This document shows, in pieces, positions 23,429 through 33,006 of a stretch of DNA of 64,000 bases. The DNA is taken from NCBI RefSeq assembly GCF_030272615.1, contig NC_081406.1, forward strand, positions 242,599,218 through 242,663,217, given 5' to 3'. Source of the stretch: Cryptomeria japonica. Its lineage: Eukaryota; Streptophyta; Pinopsida; Cupressales; Cupressaceae. The translations under genes and the position numbers were made by a program. Under the pieces are notes generated by a model. It saw nothing but the letters and a program-made list of their open reading frames with translations. It was not told the origin of the DNA and searched no databases. Numbering within the stretch: position 1 is the first letter of the stretch; each line of letters opens with the position of its first letter.

Positions 23429-25274
23429 CTATCCACTAGATCCTGCCCCAAGATGTCGAGGTGGTCCCATAATGCCACCACTGCTAGTTCGTCGTGAAGT
23501 AGATCTACTCGATCTTCTCCCCATAAATGCATTGAAGCTAGGCTCCCTTTGACCCTTAGGGATGGCTCTCTCATATGCCTGTCTATAATAAATAGCCTCC
23601 TGCGCAGCAGTGAAATACCTATCTGCCTGGTCGCGCGCATCTGTACTTGCTCTAAATAGTTGATCAAAGGCATCCATAGTGATTTGACATCTCCGGACTG
23701 GCTCCTTCTCTCTCCCTTTGGAGAGGATCTCTCTCAGCATCAAGGGCACCATAATTTGCATGGTAGGTCTCTTGCTCAATATCTCATCTAGCGACCTCAT
23801 CCTCCAAACTCTAGACCCACGCTCTAAGAGTTTAAAGCTCATCCTCCTCACCAACCTGTCCTCTCCCACCCTCGGTAGCAGGCACATCCTCTAGCTCTGG
23901 AATATCCTCATCATCATCTCCACTCTCGTTGCTTGATGACTCAGAAGAATCATCACTATCCTCACTGCTAATAGACTCGGTGTCTCCACCAATGTCTACA
24001 TCCTCATCTCCCTCATCTCCACCACCTCCTCTCCCAACTCCACCCTCTCCTCCTCCTCCGGCTCCCTCCCCTGCGACTATCCTCAACCATTGTCTAGGAT
24101 GTCAAATCTGTTGTGCTATAATAGGAACAGCAGGATCAGTAAGTGGCACTGGCCTGTGCCTAGCAAACCAAGCGTCGTACTCCGTCGTCATCCTGGGATC
24201 CACTGCACCTCTACCCCAACCCCAGAGTAATGGTTGCAGAGCATCGAACTCAGCTTAAGCAACATGTGGTTGTATGCACACACCCCAATCAGAAACCTCA
24301 CGAGATACTCAAGCAAAGTATGCAGTAACCATAGGTGTCACCTGTACCTCATGGAACTATCTGAGAACCCGCCCTGGAAGATACATCTCAATGATCCGCT
24401 AGGTCTCAAAGGTCCTACCAATAAGATATCTCTGTTGTCGGCAGAAAGGCAAATGCACTGCATCATCAGGCCAACCAGGGAAATCCAAGTATGGTCTCCA
24501 AATAAAATGTTGCAGAATGTCCAACTGATGTCTCCATTACAAGGTGTTCCCTGAACCCCTGTGTCTAATACTTGTTGTATACCTGAAAGCATAAGGCTCA
24601 CCATGCTGCAAATCTACATGAATGACAGGCCTAGAAATAGAAATGTGCTCCCATGCTCATGTCTAGAGCAAAGTAACACCACAACTGATAGAACGGTATC
24701 CAAGGTACACAATACCATGCATCTGATAGTATAACATGGCTAGAAGACAAGGACCCCAAGCATATAGTCGACGATGCACAATCATATCATGGAGCACTCC
24801 GCCCCATCCAACTGGAAACCCATGACCTCGTCTGTTAGGTAACAGCAAACCACCGACAACACCACATAAAACAATAGTCAAGTGGTCATAGTCTAATCGG
24901 GCCCAAGGGATGTCATAACGGCCACTCATCTGTAAGTCCTGAATATCACACTCGAAAAGTGTGCATAACCCAGCAATGCCATCATCATGGTTGTATACAA
25001 CTCTCTCACCATGAATCAGAATATGTAGTATATGTCATACATCCTCTAAGGTAATGGATGCCTCACCAGTTGAAAGATGAAAAGAACAAGTCTCAGAGTG
25101 CCACTGCTTTATCAAAGTTGTAATCATGGCCCTGTTGGTCGTAACCTCTGGCAAATATAAAACACAATATAGACCAAGCTGTCAGATATGCTCGATCACC
25201 TCATCAGGTAAGTCCGCACGCAGATCTAGTCCACTAGGTCTGCTCTGTCGGCAGTATAACACTCCAATGTTCTC

Positions 25275-25666
25275 CTACAATGAGAAAATGTTCAAAATAT
25301 CAGATATCAGATCCCGAAAAACAAAAAATATTTTCAAAACGCATGACAAAAAATTACACATACAACGAATGTGTGATAGTTATGACAAATGTGGTACAAT
25401 TATGACTCTTGTGTGACATCTAAAGCTATTGCGTAATGAAATGAGTGCATGTGTTACAATACACACTATTGCGTAAAGAAATGAGTGAATGTGTAACACT
25501 TAAGATGCATGCATAACAGTAAAAGCGTTTGCGGTACAATTAAGACGAATGCGTAAAAATCGACAAGCGATTGCGTAATACAATGCAAAAATTGATCATG
25601 GAAATTTTTTTGGAAAATAGCATAAAACAGTCCAAAAAATATATCAGGAAAAAATTGGAAAAATAC
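25275..25666 (-). other. Predicted intron of the antisense PMD gene
   Basis: On the minus strand exon 1 ends ...GGCAGCATG followed by GTATTTTTCC, and the acceptor is TTTTCTCATTGTAG before GAGAACATTGG. Both joins are phase 0 and the translated junction is smooth. The 392-bp interval has no coding potential and is mostly filled by array C. Confidence 0.65.
25362..25582 (-). repeat. Array C: eleven units, mostly on an exact 20-bp period, inverse complement of the array A/B core
   Basis: On the plus strand the TGYGT part of CGAATGCGT-like cores starts at 25370, 25390, 25410, 25430, 25450, 25470, 25490, 25510, 25530, 25550 (all 20 bp apart) and 25572. On the minus strand, the strand transcribed here, the core reads ACGCAWTCG, the same as arrays A and B (for example TTACGCAATCGC at 25565-25576). 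The sequence between cores is not conserved. Confidence 0.9.
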
Positions 25667-25837
25667 CATGCTGCCAGTCCCAGGAGGTCTCTGATATGAA
25701 CGTACTCAGTCAGACAGATGCAATCGAGTTCTATAACCAGCCATGACGATCAAATACTCAGAAAAAAGCACACAAATTGCAGAGAAAACCAAAGAATTAC
25801 CAAATTGCAAATGAGCAAATGAAAACCTAAAAATCTC

Positions 25838-25846
25838 TATTTATAA
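25838..25846 (-). promoter_or_regulatory. TATA box for the antisense PMD gene
   Basis: The minus strand reads TATAAATAG here, 94 bp upstream of the antisense ATG at 25744, and no ATG intervenes that would open a longer frame. Confidence 0.55.
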
Positions 25847-26105
25847 CTCAAAATTAGGGTTTTTTGACACCTCGACGCCCGTGGTCCCTGCCAGCTTCAA
25901 ACACCTTGCAGCCTACTCAAACGATCTCGAAATCACACGAAATTTCACACACTTGCTCGTTAAACTGATATCGAAAACATGGTCTCAATTTTTGAATTTT
26001 CCGACCACCTTTTTCGAGGGGGCATATTTACATTATACAACAGTACCAAGACATATTGGGGCAGAATTTTTTGTTTTCTTTGAAACAAAGGCGTTCCAAC
26101 ATTGT

Positions 26106-26122
26106 CTCAAAGAGGGGCAAAT
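26106..26122 (+). other. Gypsy polypurine tract
   Basis: AAAGAGGGGCAAA directly precedes the 3' LTR start TGTAGACACC at 26123. Confidence 0.8.
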
Positions 26123-27395
26123 GTAGACACCTAAAAATATCTCATTGATCATGTACTAATTATTCTTCTAATTAGTTAAATAATTCTTTAATTATTTAAT
26201 TAAGTTAATTAATCTTATTCTTCTAATTTCATATTTCCTCATCATCTTACTAATTATTCTATCTTCTATCTCTTTCATCATTTAATCATTTTAAACCATT
26301 TGCTAAATATTAATTAAATATTTATTATTTAATTAATTCTGATTAATTCCCCAATTTAAATAATCTTTATTATTTAAATAAATTAATTCTCAATTTCTAT
26401 CTCTAATCATCTAGTCATTCAACCATTTTCTAAATATTAACTAAATATTTATTATTTAATTAATTATGATTTAATCCTTTAAATTAAATAATCTTTATTA
26501 TTTAATTAAATTCTATTTCTAAATAATTAAATAGTTTCTTTAAATTATTTAATTAACTGATTAATTCTTCTAATTCTCCAATTCCAAATCCCCAAATTCT
26601 AATTTCATTTAATTTCATATTCTTCTAATTTCTTCCAAATTCAATTACATGTGCATGATTTCAAAAACCAAATTGAAAATCAAAGTCAAGTTCTAAATAT
26701 ATTCAAATGCTAAATTGAATTAAAATAAATTCAATTATTTGAATAAATCTCATGCAAAGATTAAATTGAAAATCTAAGTCTAAGTGCAAGCACATGCTAA
26801 ATTAATTAATTCAATCAATTAATTAATTAAATCATTTATCTCTTCAACTTCTAATTCCATCTTTTAGTTAGATTTTTCTAAATTAAACTTTCTTTGTCAT
26901 CTTCTTCATTTCCTCCAATCATTCTTTTTCCTCCTTCAGTCAGCTTTTTCTCAATCAATTGACTCAATTAATCTATTCAATCTATTTTGTTTCACTCCTA
27001 CAATCAACAATTCAACTATCAATTTCCACCTGAGCTCACCTGAGCTCCACCTCTTGATCAATATGTTCCACCTTTCAATCAATCTTCTCCAAAAATCTAT
27101 AAATTAAGCATTCAATCTCCATTTTTAATAATCACTAACTTTGACTCTTTGTGTCACTTGCAGGTTACTAGCGCAATATATGAGAGCCATCATACCACAA
27201 AGAAGAGAAGAGCAATGGAAGCTATATGCAATCTTGGAATAGGGAGTTTGATTTGAACTATTTTAATTCCTATTTGTTTGATATTGCATTATTTCATTGT
27301 CTTGTTTGTTAGAATTCTTTGATTAGATAGGGATCCGTAATTTCCCTTTGTTTCTAATTGATTATTGTTATTAAGATGAATTTTGCATGCACATA
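26123..27395 (+). repeat. Gypsy 3' LTR
   Basis: It matches the 5' LTR from TGTAGACACCTAAAA through the AT-rich body to TGCATGCACATA, where the terminal CA appears as TA by one transition. It has a single copy of the segment duplicated in the 5' LTR and one TATA-like CTATAAATT at 27097-27105. Confidence 0.93.
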
Positions 27396-27400
27396 GTATC
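27396..27400. other. Gypsy target-site duplication GTATC, right copy
   Basis: Identical to 8109-8113 and adjacent to the 3' LTR end. Confidence 0.93.
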
Positions 27401-29498
27401 TTCTCCCATAGTGATAGAATCATCAACAAACTGTTCATGAGTACAAGTTAAGTTGGACGAGGAAGGTTTAAGGTCTTTGAGTTTCCCCTCTTCCACACTT
27501 CACATAATAAATCTACCCAAACTTTCAGCCAGAATAGTAAACAAAATAGGAGAGATAGGATCCCCTGTCTTAGGCCTCTAGAACTTTTGAAGAAACTGGA
27601 AGGGGATTTATTAATAATAACAACAGAAGTTGAAGTGTCAGTCAACTTAGAACAAAGTTGAATCACCTTTTCTCCAAACCCAAAAGCTTTCATAATTCTG
27701 AAAAGGAATTGTCAATTCACTCTGTCATAGGCCTTGGACATGTCCAACTTAAGAAAAAAGCCTTGTTTTTTAGCAGCAGTTAAAGAATGAATATTCTCAT
27801 GAACAGAAATGATAGAATCCAGAATCTGTTTGCTAGGGACAAAACCATTTAGCTGAGCTGAAATAATGCGGGGGAGAATATCTAGCATTCTAGAAGTAAG
27901 AACCTTAGATATTATCTTGTAAACAAAATTACAAAGACTGATAGGTCTGAACTTATTGAGAGAGTCAGCTTCAGAGATCTTAGGAATAAGAACGGTAAAG
28001 ATAGCATTGAGTTCTTTTAGAAGCCACCTTGAACCAAAGAATTCTTTAACTCCATTACAATTATCAATCTCCACAATATGCCAAAAATTTTGGAAGAAGA
28101 ACATAGGGAATCCATCCGGACTAGGAGACTTGTCTCCAAGAAAGGAAAACACACCCTCTTTGATTTCCTGATTCGAAGGGATCCTAGAAAGATTTTTGTT
28201 GTCATCCTCATTTAAAATGGGAGGGATAGCTTGAGCTAGAAGGTCTTGATTTTTGATATCCAGAACGTCCACACCTCCCAAAAGATTACTAAAGAAATCC
28301 ATAGCTTCCTTTCTTATTTCATTTTCATCCGACAAAATCCCCTATTGTAGGATAAATTGAAAATCCTATTGGCCGCCCTATGCTTAAGAGAAGTCATGTG
28401 AAAAAACTGGGTATTTTTATCACCTTCCTTCAAATACAACACTCTTGATCTTTGTCTCCAAAAAGTTTCTGCATTAGAGATAATTTCATGGTATTTGGAT
28501 GCTGCAACCCATTTTCAACATTCCTCAAATCCTCAAAAAGCCCTTCCACTTGAATTTTATCTTGAACTTCTTTAATATATGTCTTAATATGAGCTTTCAT
28601 TTTAAAGATATCTCCAAAAGTCTCTTTGTTCCAGATTTTAACTTTGGCTTTGATAATATTAAGCTTTTTGGCCACTCTGAATAAGGTAGTAGCCTCAACC
28701 TCCGAATTCCACCATTCAGTAACACAGATTTCCAATGACGGGTGGGGCAACCAAGCTTTTTCAAATCTAAAAGGAAAATTTCGCTTTGCAGAAGTTGAAT
28801 TGGCAATGAAAGAAATATGATAATGATCAGAACCAATCTTAATGATAGACGCTAGAGAACAATTATACTTAGAAAGCCAATCGGGAGAAATCAGGGATCT
28901 ATCCAACCTGACTTGAATAAGATCAGACCCAATTCTTCTATTGGTCCAAGTATAATTAATCCCTTGGAGATCCACATCCATCAAAGCTTGATCATTAATA
29001 AATTCCATAAGATCTTGTCTTCCCTCCATCTGCAAAGGAAGGCCACCCATCTTTTCATCCTCTTTTAAAGGGGTATTGAAATCTCCCATAATCATCCAAC
29101 TTTTATCAGAAAAACCTAGTCTATCTTCAACCAGGCTCCTCCAAAATTTAGTTCTTCCAGCTTTAGAATTAGGCGCATAGATATTAGTGATAACCCAGAC
29201 AAAGTTATCCTTAATTTGCTCAATCAAAACTGAGGTCCTATTAACCCCTGAAGCAATTTCCTTACCTTTAATAGTATTTTGATTCCAAAAGATAGTTGTA
29301 CCTCTAGAGGCACCCTCCGAACTTGTTCCAATTACCCCATTACTTTTGAAAATTCTAATCCCTTCCACTTTATTCTTACACTTCTTAGTTTCCTAAATAA
29401 GGACTACATCCGGTTTATCATCTCTTACAATATTACGCAACACATCCTACTTATGGGGGGGTGTTCAACCCTCTAATATTCCATGAAATTATCTTCAT
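27401..29498 (-). pseudogene. LINE ORF2, N-terminal half: endonuclease and RT
   Basis: ORF2 starts at ATG 29498 (MKIISWNIRGLN, the usual plant L1 start). Endonuclease motifs follow: IYAPNS, GDFNTPL, NYTWTNRR, RLDRSLISPDW and the catalytic SDHYHI. The RT region shows FRPISLCNFVYKIISKVL, LNGFVPSKQI, LKLDMSKAYDRVN and then the catalytic QFVDD at about 27420. Breaks: a frameshift near 29458 in a C-run, TAG at two Gln codons just after it, TGA for Trp after DRVN (27712), and loss of one G at the GDPIS motif (near 27568). The reading stops at the gypsy insertion and continues at 8113. Confidence 0.88.
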
Positions 29499-29599
29499 AC
29501 TTTAACTGAGGATAAGGCTGACTCAATGGAACTTTGTGAACCATCAACACGATTCTTCCAACTTTCTTGTGCCCTCTGATTCTTTAGAGAGGGTCTCCC

Positions 29600-31079
29600 C
29601 TATTTTTTGTTGTGACTTCCAACATCTACCACCTTCTTATTCTTTCTTCTAGTTGAAATACCTCCATTGGGTCCTCCATTATTTGACTTGTCTTCTTTAA
29701 TACCGAAAATCCTAAGATTTCCCTCAAGAGCCACTATTTCCATACTTTTAGGAAGAGTTTTGCATTGGGAGTTCAAGACCATATTTTCAGTCTGCTTAGG
29801 ACTTCCATTGGTTAATAACAACAAAGGCACAGTATCTGAAATATTACAGTCCTGCCCTTCATTAAAGTCTTCCTCATTTTCTTTATTATTAGATGAAGCT
29901 GAAGCATCATCATAGGAAAACTCGTCAACTTTACCCTGGATGATAGGACCAACCTTCAAATCCTCTGATTCAGATTTTTGAACCTTTTCTTCGTTCCCAT
30001 ACTCTTCCTCCTTGTTACTTTCTTTTTGACTGTTAGAACATGCACAAACTGATTTTTCATTGTTATTATTCAAACCCTTCTTTTCCTTGTTTTCCATCTC
30101 GGTCGCTTCCTTCTTAGGGACAACCTCTGAGGGTGGATCATCATTCTTCCCTTTCTTTTGCCATTTCTACTTCGAGTTGCTATCATTTTTACCATTCTTA
30201 CCCTTCTTGGACGGACAAGATTTCGGCCAGTGACCTAACTTTTACAATGAAAACATACAAATGGGAGAGATTCATATTCAATCACTTGGGTCCATTTCCC
30301 CAATTTGGACAAAATCTAAATAGATTGAGGCATATCCATCATTTGATTAACATCAACACAAATACGAGCAAAAACCAACCTAGATTTAGCTGCAATTATT
30401 AGGTCAATTGATAGAAGTTCACCAAATGATCCTGCAATCTCTTTAAAGACCTCCTCATTCTAGAACTCAAATGGAAAGCCAGGAAGACACGTCCACACAG
30501 GCGCCAACACAAAAAAGGAATCATCCAAAGGAAGGTTAGGAGCCCATTTTTGTAAAGCCAAGGTTGACTTGCCAAACATCCACAGCCCTTCACAAAGCGC
30601 TTTATTCATATCTTCTTCATTATTAAAAGAAAAGGAGAAAAAACCCCTAGGCAAAGCGGCCACATCCACTTGACCTTTGAGCACCCATTTTCTCCTTATA
30701 AAGTTCCTTACGACATCAATGTTAGGTCTAAAACCAGCAAACCATCCAACTAAGGTCATTGCTAAGACAGACATAGTGAAATCAACCAGCTTATCTGGTA
30801 CAAATATAGCAAAAACCCCTGTCGTCGGATCAAAAATATTTTTAACTTCCGGAAGTCCAAATAGCACCAAAGGCTAGACTCCAAAAAGAGTTGACCATTT
30901 ATTTTCTTTACCTCTATCATGTGGGTCCCCAGTTTTGGAATCTTTATCTTCCAAGTTCCGCCATCCCCATGTTTGAAATTTGAATTTCCTGCTCGCCACT
31001 CCTCTCCACCCATTTTTAATTTGTCCTTGACTTGATACAATGTTAGAGACATTAACACAAGGTATTGAAACACATGAGA
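29600..31079 (-). pseudogene. LINE ORF1: DUF4283-like region, zinc knuckle, acidic tail
   Basis: Minus-strand order: a DUF4283-like region (LVDFTMSVLAMTLVGWFAG near 30770, VLKGQVDVAALPRGFFSFSF near 30660, and ALCEGLWMFGKSTLALQKW), then a CCHC knuckle of form C-F-H-C...G-H-W-P-K-S-C at about 30255-30212 that has lost one A, then a Lys/Glu/Asn-rich tail ending at TAG 29600. These are the features of ORF1 in plant L1 elements, an RNA-binding chaperone. Further frameshifts lie in 30850-31073. ORF2 begins about 100 bp downstream. Confidence 0.8.
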
Positions 31080-31725
31080 AGAATTTTGAAGCTTGACTCA
31101 AACTAAGAGATTTCCCTTTGGATGTTCTTGTTGATAATAATATTGTTCCTTCAAGAAAATTCTATGTGCAGCATAAAGAACTTCTGAAACATAGAAAGGA
31201 AGTTTTAGAAGAATTGGTTGAAGTTATCAAAAAGGCTAGGAAAACAAGTGAAGACACTAAAACAAATACTAGCTAAGATCACAAAATTTCCTTGTAAAAT
31301 GTTTGATGAAGAGAAAAACTTACTACCCTTGGATTTGTGCATTTAGGCTTTCAATTTATTCATTCAAGATGAGGTTGAGTGAGAAGATTTCTCAATTGTC
31401 TCGCTTGACAAGTTGATAGCAATTTAGGCAATTTTAGATGATTTGGAATATCTTTTGAAGAGATCTAAGAAGGAATGCACCTTATTGAAAAATTCACTCA
31501 CTAGAATTCAAGTTATCTTCGGCTACAAAGATGAACTAGATGATGCTAAAATTCAAGTTTCTCTACAGAAGTATGAAGAAAGATAGAGATGATGAGACAC
31601 AAAAGGGAGCCCCACATACTTAGTCTTTTTATGCAATCATAGACTAGTGTCCTTTTGTAGTTTCAATTGACATTTACAAGTGTCATTTTAGAAAATAGTT
31701 TTGCTAGTAGGAGTGCATGTATCCT
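31080..31725 (+). pseudogene. Continuation of the split host ORF and start of its tail
   Basis: After the LINE boundary a plus-strand reading resumes in the same codon register as at 4036-4050: NFEA, then LKLRDFPLDVLVDNNIVPS and KFYVQHKELLKHRKEVLEEL, a Lys/Glu-rich coiled coil like the region before 4050. It carries several stops and a frameshift near 31240, and fades near 31600. From about 31620 (after ACACAAAAGGGAG) the sequence looks non-coding and may be LTR-like. The joining is inferred, not proven. Confidence 0.5.
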
Positions 31726-31730
31726 AAGTC
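31726..31730. other. Copia I target-site duplication AAGTC, left copy
   Basis: AAGTC precedes the LTR start TGTTGG and recurs directly after the 3' LTR at 49131-49135. Confidence 0.92.
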
Positions 31731-32950
31731 TGTTGGAAATATGTTGAAATTGCTTATGTGTTGTCATTAATGTCAAAATTGTGCTCTGGTTGGATATGGT
31801 TCTTACTCAGTTGGTTATTGTTATCCTGGTTGGATCTGTCCTGGTTGGACTTGGTTATCAGTAATTCTGATCTGGTATGATCAGACTTGTTGTTTTGATT
31901 TTGGATGGTTATTCAGGTTGGTTATATGCTTGGCACATTCAATTGGTTCATGATTTGGTGCTTTGGAAGCTATCGCTTATGTTCTAGATTACTTGTTAGT
32001 ATTTTCAGGTACCGATTTTCGATGATTTGGTTAACTAATTCTGGTTGGGCTTATAGAAATGGTTCCTAATGTGTTGAAGGCATTCTTGATTGTGTCCTAA
32101 TTGTTTGGTGTCTTTGCATTGACTGGTGTGATGATTCGGTGGTCCTATTTGGATCCGATTGATTATTATGTGTTATTGCACTAAGGGTTTCTATTGGTTG
32201 GTGAAACGTACTGATATAGGTCTTAGCAGAATTTCCAGCGGATATAATTGATTAGGAATTTGAATTAGGTCCATGCTATGTAATGTAAATCATAATATTG
32301 GTCTGGTGGTATCTTGTGATGCATTTTTTGTAATTATGGTTTATGAGTTTAGGGTTTAGCCGACCTTGTTATCCAAGGTTGATGATATTTAATTCTTAGG
32401 CGACTTATTCATGTAATTTGGATAGGATGATGTTGATATGGTTATGTCTGCATTATCAGAGAGAGGTTTATGTGCAAACAAGATATATCATTCAGCGAAG
32501 GTTTGAGAAGGTTTTAGTATTGCAAGGCAAACATTTGTGCTTAACCGGAATTGTATCAAGCATTAGGAGATGCTACTTTCATAGTTCATTTTCTTCAGAT
32601 TGTAGTCCGATGTTTATGTAAGTCAATGAGACTTCTTTTTGTGATGAGCAGTGAGCTCTAGGCGGTTGGCCTAATTGCAAGTGCAATCCCCATTGTAATT
32701 ATTTCACATACTATTGCAGAAGTATTATCTGATTGTGGGTAGGGTTTCCTACCGTGGTTTTTCCCTTCACCGGGTTTTCCACGTCAAAAATATTGGTGTT
32801 TTGTGTTCTGTGCTTTCATGCTTTATCTTTCACTGTGTTTTTTATATTGTGCTGTGGTAAATGGTTTATAATCTGCATTAATTTCTTATACTTGTGGAAA
32901 ACTGATTCACCCCCCCTCTCAGTTTTCTCTCGGTATCAGAGATTCTAACA
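31731..32950 (+). repeat. Copia I 5' LTR
   Basis: It runs from TGTTGGAAATATG to GATTCTAACA (TG...CA). It has a GGTTGG-rich body and a C-run near the end (CCCCCCTCTCAG), and matches 47953-49130 throughout. Confidence 0.93.
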
Positions 32951-32951
32951 A

Positions 32952-32964
32952 TTGGCATCAGAGC
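32952..32964 (+). other. Copia I primer-binding site
   Basis: TTGGCATCAGAGC lies one base after the LTR. It differs by one base from the initiator-methionine-tRNA complement TGGTATCAGAGC typical of copia elements. Confidence 0.88.
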
Positions 32965-33006
32965 AAGGTCCTCTCTACAGAAGCTTAACCACTTCAGGAG
33001 ATTCGA

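Larger units (their letters stand above)
23429..25744 (-). pseudogene. Antisense plant-mobile-domain (PMD) gene inside the gypsy element
   Basis: On the minus strand ATG 25744 opens a 26-codon exon (to 25667). A GT-AG intron (25666-25275) follows, and exon 2 resumes in phase 0. Exon 2 shows the PMD pattern: ITTLIKQWHSETCSFHL, TGEASITLEDV, ARLDYDHLTIVLCGVVGGLL and AWEHISI, then GWPDDAVHLPF. Next come a Gly-rich/acidic low-complexity stretch (24086-23832) and, after a frameshift, a basic Arg/Ser-rich tail ending at TAG 23429. Stops include TGA in DV*HIL and HI*QL (CGA to TGA) and the TAG/TGA pair before AWEHI. PMD proteins are associated with transposons and retroelements; the molecular role is not settled. 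I regard the gene as decayed. Confidence 0.82.
8114..27395 (+). mobile_element. Complete Ty3/gypsy Tat-lineage retrotransposon
   Basis: The 19.3-kb element has direct LTRs (8114-9998 and 26123-27395), a primer-binding site, a polypurine tract and a perfect 5-bp duplication. Domain order is gag, protease, G-patch, reverse transcriptase, RNase H, a second archaeal-type RNase H, integrase. The second RNase H before integrase is the hallmark of the Tat lineage. It also carries two extra sense ORFs upstream of gag and an antisense plant-mobile-domain gene downstream of integrase; extra ORFs of both kinds are known from Tat elements. LTR divergence is about 9 substitutions in the first 230 aligned bases by my count. 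Confidence 0.93.
4051..31079 (-). mobile_element. L1-type LINE, split by a gypsy insertion
   Basis: Read on the minus strand it has an ORF1 with DUF4283-like and zinc-knuckle regions (31079 to 29600). ORF2 follows, with AP-like endonuclease, reverse transcriptase, zf-RVT and RNase H regions (29498 to 27401, then 8113 to 6014 past the gypsy). An additional gag-like ORF lies at 5787-4253. The element looks full length but carries several frameshifts and stops. The 3' boundary at about 4051 rests on the candidate duplication and T-run. If the extra ORF belongs to a separate insertion, the LINE would end near 5850 instead. Confidence 0.75.

Noticed and set aside
23929..24258. Plus-strand Ser/Pro-rich frame
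   Set aside because: It is the reverse of the Gly/Asp/Ser-rich stretch of the antisense PMD gene.
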